Shown here: positions 6,333 through 13,941 of the stretch, piece after piece | How positions within the stretch are numbered: position 1 is the first letter of the stretch | Layout: each line of letters opens with the position of its first letter | IMG/VR virus record: IMGVR_UViG_3300025099_000028 | Coordinates: 1-54,514 of that record | DNA length: 54,514 nucleotides | Direction: 5' to 3' (one strand) | From: a virus | The notes under the pieces: model-generated | What the model saw: the letters and a program-made list of their open reading frames with translations, nothing else | Database searches by the model: none | What the model was told of the DNA's origin: nothing | Translations under genes and position numbers: made by a program

Positions 6333-8633
6333 ATGGCTCGTAAAGATAAAACAGCTGATAGGATAAGACAGCTATTTAATAGAGTTAATGCAAGCACTAG
6401 GATTCAGTGGGAGTATATGAATCAAAAAGGCTTTGACTTCTCTAATGATAATCAATTATCAGAAAATGAAAGAATATCCCTTGAAGAACAAGGTATGCCT
6501 ACTTTCACTATTAATCGTATTATGCCTGTAGTAGAGATGCTAAACTTCTATGCTACAGCAAATACACCTAGATGGCAAGCTATTGCTGCTGAGGGTTCTG
6601 ATACTGATGTAGCTGCTGTATTCTCTGATATAGCTGATTATGTATGGTATGGATCAGATGGTGGCACTTTATACGCAAATGCAATTAATGATGCTATTAC
6701 AAAGTCTGTTGGATATTTAATGGTTACAGTAGACCCAGATTCAGATAATGGAATGGGAGATGTAAAAATCACTCAACCAGAACCATTTGATGTATATATA
6801 GATCCTAAATCTAGAGATAGTTTATTTAGAGATGCCGCATTCATTATGATTAGAAAGGTTCTGCCTGTAAGCCATGTTCAATCAATGTATCCTGATCATA
6901 AGCGTAAAATTGCAAATGCAGCTTCTTCTGAGAATGTAGATTATGTGTATACAGAAAAATCAATGGGGAATGATCAAAAAGATTTTTCATATAAAGATAT
7001 TACAGAGTCAGAAAGTATTGATCCATCTACTGGGGAGAATGATAAGCTTATAGAATTATTTGAAGTATATGAAAAAGATAGGATTGCGTATGTAAATGTA
7101 TTCTATCGTGTTCCGCCAGATAAAGAGACTTTAAATCAGATACAGAATCAAGTAGATGTTAAGATGAAAGAAATGTCTCAAGAGATGGCTGTTCAATTAA
7201 AAGAACAAGATCTTAAAATGCAACAAGCAGTTGAAGCAGGATCAATGATACCAGAGAGATATCAATTAGAATTGCAAAAAGCTCAAGATATGATGAAACA
7301 GCAGCTAGAAGCAGCTAGACAAGAGTATATGAGTCAAATGCAGGCTGAAGCATCTAAGATTGAGAATAGAATTATTAGTGAGAAAGAATTTAAGATATTA
7401 GCAAAAGATCAATTATTTATGAGTATGATTGTAGATAAGATTGATTTCTATGGGACTAGGATTAAGCAAAGTGTTGTTGTGGGTGATAAAACATTATATG
7501 AAAAGCATCTACCAGAAAAGATACAAGAATATCCTATTGTACCGTTTTCTTTTAAATGGACAGGCACTCCATTCCCTATTTCTGCTGTATCACCTCTTAT
7601 AGGTAAACAACGAGAATTAAATAAGGCTCATCAGCTAATGGTGCATAATGCATCTTTAGGCTCATCATTAAGATGGATGCATGAAGAAGGTAGTATAGAT
7701 ACTGATTATTGGGAGCAATATTCTAGCTCTCCAGGAGCATTACTTCCTATACGACCAGGCGCTACACCTCCAACACCTGTACAGCCCGCTCCATTATCTA
7801 ATGCATTCTTTGGCATAGTTAATGAAGGCAAACAGGATATGGAGTATTTAGCTGGTATATATGGAGCCATGCAAGGAGATACATCATCTCAGCATGAAAC
7901 ATATAGAGGTATGTTAGCTATGGATGAGTATGGTACTAGAAGAGTTAAGCAGTGGCTTAAGAACTCTATAGAGCCTGGATTAAAACAATTAGGGATTGTA
8001 ACATCACAGTTTACTCAATCTGTGTATACAGCACATAAAGTATTTAGAATAGTGCAGCCTAGTGCATTACAAGAAGATAGGCAAGTAGAAATAAATGTAC
8101 CTATCTATAATGACTTAGGTGAAGCTGTTGGTAAATTTAAAGACTACGCTACTGGTAAATTTGACATACGTGTAGTTGCAGGCTCAACATTGCCCGTTAA
8201 TAGATGGGCATATCTAGATGAGCTAAAATCATTAATGCAGCTAGGAGTTATTGATGATATCGCTCTGTTAGCAGAAACCGATATTAGAAATAAAGAACAA
8301 ATTGCTAAACGTAAGAGTATGTACTCGCAACTTAGAAGTCAGGCTGAGTCCGCTCAGAATCAACTGAAAGATGCTCAAGGTACAATAGAAACTCTAGAGC
8401 GACAATTAGTTCAAGCTGGCATTAAGAATAAAGTCATGCAAGCGACTGTTGAGGTTAACTCAAGCAGAGATAAAGCCAAGCTTCAGGTAGATAAAGAAGT
8501 TATGGAAACTAAAGCTCATCAGAAGCATCTCAGAAACGAAAGACTTAGACATAATCAAAGTGTAAACGATAGATTAAGTCAGTTTGAAGAAGAGAGAATA
8601 AAAAACTTGACTTCCAAGGAAGAGAATAAGTAA
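6333..8633 (+). CDS. Portal protein, P22-like (766 aa)
   Basis: The portal forms the ring through which DNA enters and leaves the capsid. The N-terminal pattern (FTINRIMPVVEMLNFYATANTPRW near residues 57-81; QPEPFDVYIDPKSRD near 148-162) fits long podovirus portals of the P22 type, and the length is close to theirs. An unusual Met/Gln-rich coiled coil (about 264-348) splits the core. A second long helix-rich region ends the protein (about 670-760), like the helical barrel of P22-type portals. An SD (AGGAGAG) precedes ATG 6333. The scaffold and capsid genes follow directly. Confidence 0.88.
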   Translation: MARKDKTADRIRQLFNRVNASTRIQWEYMNQKGFDFSNDNQLSENERISLEEQGMPTFTINRIMPVVEMLNFYATANTPRWQAIAAEGSDTDVAAVFSDIADYVWYGSDGGTLYANAINDAITKSVGYLMVTVDPDSDNGMGDVKITQPEPFDVYIDPKSRDSLFRDAAFIMIRKVLPVSHVQSMYPDHKRKIANAASSENVDYVYTEKSMGNDQKDFSYKDITESESIDPSTGENDKLIELFEVYEKDRIAYVNVFYRVPPDKETLNQIQNQVDVKMKEMSQEMAVQLKEQDLKMQQAVEAGSMIPERYQLELQKAQDMMKQQLEAARQEYMSQMQAEASKIENRIISEKEFKILAKDQLFMSMIVDKIDFYGTRIKQSVVVGDKTLYEKHLPEKIQEYPIVPFSFKWTGTPFPISAVSPLIGKQRELNKAHQLMVHNASLGSSLRWMHEEGSIDTDYWEQYSSSPGALLPIRPGATPPTPVQPAPLSNAFFGIVNEGKQDMEYLAGIYGAMQGDTSSQHETYRGMLAMDEYGTRRVKQWLKNSIEPGLKQLGIVTSQFTQSVYTAHKVFRIVQPSALQEDRQVEINVPIYNDLGEAVGKFKDYATGKFDIRVVAGSTLPVNRWAYLDELKSLMQLGVIDDIALLAETDIRNKEQIAKRKSMYSQLRSQAESAQNQLKDAQGTIETLERQLVQAGIKNKVMQATVEVNSSRDKAKLQVDKEVMETKAHQKHLRNERLRHNQSVNDRLSQFEEERIKNLTSKEENK

Positions 8634-8663
8634 ATTAATATATCTTGAAAGGAGATAAATATT

Positions 8664-9509
8664 ATGTCAAAAGACCAAGAAGGTAACCCTCAAGGAGGCT
8701 CTTCGGATTTTTTTGAAGCAATGGATCGCCAAGTTAATGGGGCGATTTTAGATGATCAGCCAGAACAGGTAACTCCACAAGCAAGTCAGGAACCCGTAAG
8801 GACAACCCCTGCAAAAGCTACGGACCCTACAAATAAAGCGGTTGATTGGGAGAAGAGGTATAAGGACTCAAGTCGCGAAGCTGTAAAGATGCGCGAGACT
8901 TTGAATGATTTAAAACCCTTTGTACCGGTTCTCGATGCGATGAAACGCGATAGTGGCCTTGTTGATCACGTGCGTGGATATTTGGTTAATGGTGGTGAAC
9001 CATCAAAGAACATTACTCAAAAGCTAGGACTAGATGAGGATTTTGTATATGATGCTGATGAAGCATTAAAAAATCCAGAGTCTGATTCTGCTAAAGTGTT
9101 TAATGCTCATGTAGATGGAGCCGTCGAAAAACGTGTCGGAGGCATTCTAGCTGGAGAGAAAAAGCAGGCAATGATGGCAAAAGCTAAACAAGCTCAATTG
9201 CAGGAAATTGCAGCTTTTAAAGAAAAGCATGGAATGGATGACGACCAAATCAATGAAATCATTAATGGGGCAAAACAACGTAAACTTAGCCTAGAAGATC
9301 TTTATTTCTTACAGAATAAAGGCAAGGCTAACGCTAATGTTGCTAATGCAACTAAAGAGGACATGATGAACCAAATGCGAAACGTAAGGAATATACCAAC
9401 AAGTGCCGGTAGTGTCAATAGTCCAAGAGCAGATAAATCAGCAGATGACCAAATCTTTGAGTCTATTGTTGGATCTGATACGGACTTTGACGACTTGTTC
9501 GGCGGGTAA
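8664..9509 (+). CDS. Scaffolding protein (281 aa)
   Basis: It probably guides capsid assembly and leaves before DNA fills the head. It lies between portal and major capsid genes, is acidic and Gln/Ala/Lys-rich, has a disordered N-terminus, a helical middle (AKQAQLQEIAAFKEKHGMDD) and an acidic end (SDTDFDDLFGG). These are standard features of scaffolds, whose sequences are poorly conserved. The SD AAAGGAGA lies before ATG 8664. Confidence 0.75.
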   Translation: MSKDQEGNPQGGSSDFFEAMDRQVNGAILDDQPEQVTPQASQEPVRTTPAKATDPTNKAVDWEKRYKDSSREAVKMRETLNDLKPFVPVLDAMKRDSGLVDHVRGYLVNGGEPSKNITQKLGLDEDFVYDADEALKNPESDSAKVFNAHVDGAVEKRVGGILAGEKKQAMMAKAKQAQLQEIAAFKEKHGMDDDQINEIINGAKQRKLSLEDLYFLQNKGKANANVANATKEDMMNQMRNVRNIPTSAGSVNSPRADKSADDQIFESIVGSDTDFDDLFGG

Positions 9510-9560
9510 CATTTTGTTATACTGCCATAATTAATAACCTAAAATAAAGGAGATAATCTC

Positions 9561-11048
9561 ATGGCAGATATCTTTAATTTAGGGACACCTACAGGTGCAA
9601 TTGCAGATAATGATCTGGGAGCAACCGGTGGCCGTTCGGGCACTGATCTTGATACCGGAAAACTGCGTCGAAGATTTAATTTCGGCGACAGAGTATCTGA
9701 ATTGATGATCTCACAGGATCCCTTTTTTCGATTCGTAAGTAAGGCTGCAAAGCAGTCAACAGACGATCCGGCTTTCAAATTTACTGAAAAGCGCGCATCG
9801 TGGCATAAACGGTACGGTTATGTAGAAGCTCATGGCTCTGCATTTGCAACTGCAGCTTCAGCTGCTGTTACAGCACAAGAAGCTGTGACAGATACTGTTT
9901 ATTTGAAGATCGGTACTGATTATTCAAATAGCGGTAATATGCAAAACGTACTTGGACAAACAATAGTGCATGACATTGGTGATGCTGATACACAACCTCA
10001 ATTTTTCTTGCCTGGTCAAGTAATTAAGGTTCCTGTATCTGCAACTCATAATGGTGCTGTAGCAGATTATCAGTTAGTTAAGATAACAGATGTTGATCTT
10101 AGTCTATCTGGATATGCTAAGTTAACAGGTACATGTATAAAAGGCTTTACCTCTGGGTATTTTTATAATCTTCCAGGTACAGTTGATGCTGGTTCAACGG
10201 CTGCAGGTGATGTTGCTGCTAATAATGAATCATTAGAAGCAGGTAGAGTATATGTAGTTGGTTCAGCTTATGCTGAAGGTTCTGGTTATCCTGAAACATG
10301 GAAAGATCAACCTTATGGTACAGGTTATGGGCAAACTCAGATCTGGAAAACATCAATGGCTATGACTAACTCAATGCGTGCTACTGCTCTTAAATATGAG
10401 CAGAATGAATGGTCACGTATTTGGCGTGAAAAGCTAGTTGAACATAAATGGGATATTGAACAATCTTTATTGTTTGGGTCTCAATATACTGATGCTGATG
10501 GCGTACAGTATACTCAAGGTGCAGTTGATTTTGCTCTTAACTTCGGTAATAAGTTTAGTCTTGATATCGCAACAAAGACAGCAGATGACTTCCTTGATGA
10601 TATGTCTGGATATTTAGATCCACGATATAATAATGGTAAAGGTACTATTTTCTTCTGTAACACAGAAGTTTATAACTGGCTCCATAAATTAGGTGGGTAT
10701 TTCAAGAACAATATTGAAATCTCTTCTAACTATCGTGCAGACATGGCTATCACAGGTAAAAAGAAGGTGTTTGGTGTAGATATTACTACAATCTCAACAC
10801 CTTATGGAGATATGAATGTAGCTCGTAACATCCATTTGGATGGTACTAATGTTAAGCTTCTTGGCTTAAACATGAGTCATTGTAAGTATCGTCCATTGGC
10901 AGGTAACGGCATTAATCGTGATACTTCTGTATACGTTGGTGTTCAAACATTAGAAAACAGCGGAATTGATCGTAGAGTAGATCTCATTCTTACCGAAGCC
11001 GGTATGCAGTGGGAAATGCCTGAATCACATGCTGTTTGGACAGCTTAA
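9561..11048 (+). CDS. Major capsid protein (495 aa)
   Basis: The main shell subunit, called from position after the scaffold, length, and general composition. The N-terminus (DTGKLRRRFNFGDRVSELM) resembles the N-arm and start region of large HK97-fold capsids. The core carries DIEQSLLFGSQYT, YLDPRYNNGKGTIFFCN and a C-terminal IDRRVDLILTEAGMQWEMP that fit a capsid family of environmental podoviruses. AAGGAGA before ATG 9561 is strong, as expected for the most abundant protein. Confidence 0.82.
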   Translation: MADIFNLGTPTGAIADNDLGATGGRSGTDLDTGKLRRRFNFGDRVSELMISQDPFFRFVSKAAKQSTDDPAFKFTEKRASWHKRYGYVEAHGSAFATAASAAVTAQEAVTDTVYLKIGTDYSNSGNMQNVLGQTIVHDIGDADTQPQFFLPGQVIKVPVSATHNGAVADYQLVKITDVDLSLSGYAKLTGTCIKGFTSGYFYNLPGTVDAGSTAAGDVAANNESLEAGRVYVVGSAYAEGSGYPETWKDQPYGTGYGQTQIWKTSMAMTNSMRATALKYEQNEWSRIWREKLVEHKWDIEQSLLFGSQYTDADGVQYTQGAVDFALNFGNKFSLDIATKTADDFLDDMSGYLDPRYNNGKGTIFFCNTEVYNWLHKLGGYFKNNIEISSNYRADMAITGKKKVFGVDITTISTPYGDMNVARNIHLDGTNVKLLGLNMSHCKYRPLAGNGINRDTSVYVGVQTLENSGIDRRVDLILTEAGMQWEMPESHAVWTA

Positions 11049-11060
11049 GGAGGTTTGATT

Positions 11061-11528
11061 ATGGCAATACCTTTTTACGGACAAAATAAAGATGGTGGCG
11101 TACTAGATGCTGTTGCAAGCGGTCTTACACGTGGTCATGAAGTAATGCCTTTAGCAGCTGATGCTACATTAAATGCGGCTGATAGCGGTAAAATTATAAT
11201 GGCGGATGCAACAGGTGCGGCTGGAGAAGTGGATATTGCACTTCCAGCTCCATCTGCAGGCCTTAATTATAAGTTCATCGTTAAGGAAAACACCCCAAGC
11301 CAAGACATTAAGATTGTTGCTACAGGTGCAATTGTCTATGGTGTTATCATGGTGTATTTTATTGAAGCAGGTACAACTGTAGATAACGTAGTTTTAGCTG
11401 CCGGATCAACTAATGTCTTAATTGATACAACAGCTAAAAAAGGTGACTGGCTAGACTTCTACTGTGATGGAACTAATTGGTTCATCAGAGGTGGCGGTTC
11501 TGTTACAGGTGCCTTTACAGTAAGTTAG
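11061..11528 (+). CDS. Capsid decoration-like protein A (155 aa)
   Basis: A beta-rich protein with ADSGKIIMADATG, a DIALPAPSAGLNYKF segment and a C-terminal WLDFYCDGTNWFIRG. It follows the capsid gene by 12 nt with AGGAGG before ATG 11061; a TTG at 11055 is in frame but less likely. The paralogous next gene shares the DSGKI...I.LP...G......F pattern and the DGT-W ending. Such proteins usually coat capsids or form small fibres; this role is inferred. Confidence 0.6.
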   Translation: MAIPFYGQNKDGGVLDAVASGLTRGHEVMPLAADATLNAADSGKIIMADATGAAGEVDIALPAPSAGLNYKFIVKENTPSQDIKIVATGAIVYGVIMVYFIEAGTTVDNVVLAAGSTNVLIDTTAKKGDWLDFYCDGTNWFIRGGGSVTGAFTVS

Positions 11529-11538
11529 GAGGTAACTG

Positions 11539-12003
11539 ATGGCTAACGCAAAACTAGGCAGTCAAGCTTCTTGGAACAATGATTATGCTGAATCAATAAC
11601 TACTACTAAGCAATTAGCACGTGGTGATTCTGGCAAAATATTCTTTGTTGATCAAGGATCTGGCGCTTATGTTATCAGCCTACCCAAACTGTCTAGCGAT
11701 ATTGCTGGATGGAATGCTGAGTTTATTCTAAGAACTGCAGGTGATGCAGTTGAGGTAAACTGTTATGGCGTTCCTCAAGGTGGTATAGCTGCTGCTGGTT
11801 CAACTACTGATGATAGCGATTTAATGTATGCTGTAGAAATAGGGCATACAGAAGACGTTGACTCTGCAACAGATGGAATATCATTTGGCGCAAGCGCAAC
11901 GAGTCTTGGCGCAAGAATCAGAGTTACTACAGATGGTACATCTTGGTATGCTATGGGATTTGGTGGCATTGCTGCTGATATCGTAGACCTAGATACTGAC
12001 TGA
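11539..12003 (+). CDS. Capsid decoration-like protein B (154 aa)
   Basis: Paralogue of the preceding gene (GDSGKIFFVDQGSGAYVISLP and TTDGTSWYAMG correspond to its motifs), again with an AGGAGG SD. The acidic C-terminus is DIVDLDTD. It is followed by the structure at 12030-12076, which probably ends the capsid transcription unit. Probably a second decoration or head-fibre subunit. Confidence 0.6.
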   Translation: MANAKLGSQASWNNDYAESITTTKQLARGDSGKIFFVDQGSGAYVISLPKLSSDIAGWNAEFILRTAGDAVEVNCYGVPQGGIAAAGSTTDDSDLMYAVEIGHTEDVDSATDGISFGASATSLGARIRVTTDGTSWYAMGFGGIAADIVDLDTD

Positions 12004-12029
12004 TAACTAGTTAAAACAAAATAAATCTG

Positions 12030-12076
12030 CCCCTTCCCAGGGATATTCTCTCCCCACGGAGGGGGTGGGTTTTATT
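12030..12076 (+). terminator. Stem-loop with short T-run after capsid genes
   Basis: CCCCTTCC (12030-12037) can pair with GGAGGGGG (12058-12065), with one G-T wobble, across a 20-nt loop. TGGGTTTTATT follows. This fits an intrinsic terminator after the highly expressed capsid genes. It also lies 22 nt before the next ATG (12088), the same arrangement seen before several other units. Confidence 0.55.
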
Positions 12077-12087
12077 AAAAGGATTAT

Positions 12088-12822
12088 ATGGCAAGACTAA
12101 CATTAAGTAGTAGAGTAGTAGCATTAACAGGGCTTAGTGATTCCACTAATATAGCTCAATATGTGTATGATGGATTATCTGATGTAGTAAAACATGTATT
12201 AAAAAAGATGCCTACTGATCTAGATCAATTTACAGTAACAGAGGAGTTTACAAAAGCTCCTTTTACTATTTCATCTGGGATTATTGCCTCCTTAAAAAGA
12301 AAGGCTGGAACTTTTGTTAATGATAAGGGTGTAACTGTAGATGATTATAGGACTGCATCAAAAGGCAATATTAGTAGTTTTACTAGAACTCAGGATACCT
12401 CCAGTCTATTATATCAATCAAAGTTTAATCCTGTATATGTTATAGACAAACCATTAAATACTCATGAGGGCAATGTATCGATTGATGTATCTCCAAGTAT
12501 ATCATCTGATGAACCTATAAAGGTTACATATGTTGATATGATTCCTTTAGGTTCAGTAAATGGACAGGCCTATGAGGAATTAAATCCATCTCTACATACA
12601 TACTTAGGTAATGTTCCTGATCAATATTTACATGTAATAATGTTATATGCAGGTATGAAAGTATTACAAAGAAAACTAGCATCTCTTATTCTTGATGAAG
12701 AAGATGTTGAATTAGAAGAGGCATTGCGAAGTAGGCTTGCAGATCTACTTAAAGAGTATCGAGAATATTTAGGTTTATCAGAGGCACCTCCACAACAAGC
12801 ACAACCATCTAGGAGAAGATAA
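12088..12822 (+). CDS. Neck/tail-region structural protein (244 aa)
   Basis: The N-terminus (LTGLSDSTNIAQYVYDGLSDVVKHVLKKMP) resembles phage head-completion or neck proteins that begin with helices holding the ring, and the middle is beta-rich. It ends in an acidic helix (DEEDVELEEALRSRLADLLKEYREYL) and a Pro/Gln/Arg tail. Its stop overlaps the next start (TAATG). Its place before the gp4-like connector supports a neck role; the exact family is uncertain. Confidence 0.6.
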   Translation: MARLTLSSRVVALTGLSDSTNIAQYVYDGLSDVVKHVLKKMPTDLDQFTVTEEFTKAPFTISSGIIASLKRKAGTFVNDKGVTVDDYRTASKGNISSFTRTQDTSSLLYQSKFNPVYVIDKPLNTHEGNVSIDVSPSISSDEPIKVTYVDMIPLGSVNGQAYEELNPSLHTYLGNVPDQYLHVIMLYAGMKVLQRKLASLILDEEDVELEEALRSRLADLLKEYREYLGLSEAPPQQAQPSRRR

Positions 12823-13097
12823 TGAAAGTACAAGAATTAATGGAAAGAGTTGGAAGTACTAATACAGGGCTAATGATAGCATATATTAAAGATGGATTAG
12901 AAGAAATGAATATTGACAATGAAACAAGTATAACTAATTCTAAGATTGATATTGTAAAGAATCAAAGGATGTATGATCTTCCTTCAGATGCCCTCCAGAT
13001 TACTGGAGTTAGAGTTAAGAATAATAATACTACTACAGGAGCTTATACCCCTGTAGGAAGAATAATGGGCAAAATATTTAAAGGTGATAATAGTTAA
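12822..13097 (+). CDS. Head-tail connector, P22 gp4-like part 1 (91 aa)
   Basis: The start MKVQELMERVGS, IAYIKDGLEEMN and KIDIVKNQRMYDLPSDALQITGV match the general pattern of podovirus head-tail connectors that bind below the portal. At 91 aa it looks like only the first half of a normal connector. The next gene, coupled by TAATG, has the C-terminal half features. Together they equal a full-length connector, so this may be a natural split or an old frameshift. Confidence 0.65.
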   Translation: MKVQELMERVGSTNTGLMIAYIKDGLEEMNIDNETSITNSKIDIVKNQRMYDLPSDALQITGVRVKNNNTTTGAYTPVGRIMGKIFKGDNS

Positions 13098-13543
13098 TGG
13101 CTGAATCAAAAAAATATGCATATTTTATAAAAGGTGGGAAGTTAGGGCTTGTTGAGTCTAGCACCAGTGAGGGCACTGGGCTTGAATATGCAGATGAATA
13201 CCCTAGAGTAACCCCTGGTAGTAGGACATCAGGATTAAGCGCTGTAATATCTGGATTTGATGGTTGGGTAAGCCCTAAGGCGGATTTAACTAATGGGATT
13301 GAGATAGAATATACATCTGTTGCCGGAGAGAACCTTTCAGATGAATCTTCAGAGATCCCAGTATCAGATTACTTAGCTAAAGCATTAATCTATTATATTA
13401 AAGCTAGATTATCAGAAGCTGAGAAAGATTTTCAAACGAGAGAATATTATATGAAACAATTTTACAAAGGTATAGAAAAGAATAATAATGCCAAGATTTA
13501 CGGAGCTCGAAGAGTTTCCCCTGGCAATCATAGAATTAAATAA
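13097..13543 (+). CDS. Head-tail connector-associated protein (148 aa)
   Basis: The C-terminal helix-rich part (DYLAKALIYYIKARLSEAEK, then FQTREYYMKQFYKGIEK) matches the end of connector-type proteins, which finish with a long helix carrying a mobile multi-residue tail (GARRVSPGNHRIK). The first half (FIKGGKLGLVESS) is beta-like. It is coupled to the preceding gene by TAATG and probably forms one ring with it. Confidence 0.6.
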   Translation: MAESKKYAYFIKGGKLGLVESSTSEGTGLEYADEYPRVTPGSRTSGLSAVISGFDGWVSPKADLTNGIEIEYTSVAGENLSDESSEIPVSDYLAKALIYYIKARLSEAEKDFQTREYYMKQFYKGIEKNNNAKIYGARRVSPGNHRIK

Positions 13544-13553
13544 CAATAAACGA

Positions 13554-13583
13554 GCCCATTCACGGACGGTCAGTCCTTAGGGC
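13554..13583 (+). promoter_or_regulatory. Nested stem-loop before the next SD
   Basis: GCCC (13554-13557) pairs with GGGC (13580-13583), and inside it GGAC (13564-13567) pairs with GTCC (13573-13576). AGGAGGT follows at once and the ATG is at 13596, 12 nt past the stem. It may terminate the connector unit, protect the 5' end of the next message, or regulate its translation. Confidence 0.45.
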
Positions 13584-13595
13584 AGGAGGTTAAAT

Positions 13596-13940
13596 ATGGC
13601 AAACTTACATAAATTAACAGTACAAGAAGCACTAAATGCATCAACCGGTAATTCTGGTAATTGGAGTGTAAACTCAAGGCAAACGATTAATGCAACTGGT
13701 GGGACAACAATTCATCTTGAATTAAATTCTGGTACTCATATTCTTTTATTACAACCAACAGTTGATACTCAAATTAGTTTTACTATAGCAGAAACAGATA
13801 TTGTTGCAAATGATGATATATCAATTCCAGGAGGTACTTTAACATCAATGCAAGTACCAAGGGGCATAGGGAATACTATTATTCTTAATATGCTTAGTAA
13901 TAGTGCTGCTACCGGTACTATGAGAGTAGTGGAGGTATAA
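13596..13940 (+). CDS. Beta-rich structural protein (114 aa)
   Basis: A Thr/Asn/Ile-rich, beta-strand-rich protein without enzyme motifs (TTIHLELNSGTHILLLQP, GGTLTSMQVPRGIGNTIIL). It lies 2 nt before the repeat fibre and may be its base or collar partner. AGGAGG lies before ATG 13596. No family is recognised. Confidence 0.55.
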   Translation: MANLHKLTVQEALNASTGNSGNWSVNSRQTINATGGTTIHLELNSGTHILLLQPTVDTQISFTIAETDIVANDDISIPGGTLTSMQVPRGIGNTIILNMLSNSAATGTMRVVEV

Positions 13941-13941
13941 T

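Noticed and set aside
11423-11969. Minus-strand ORF 11775-11969 opposite the decoration gene
   Set aside because: No SD and low-complexity composition mirror the plus-strand gene.
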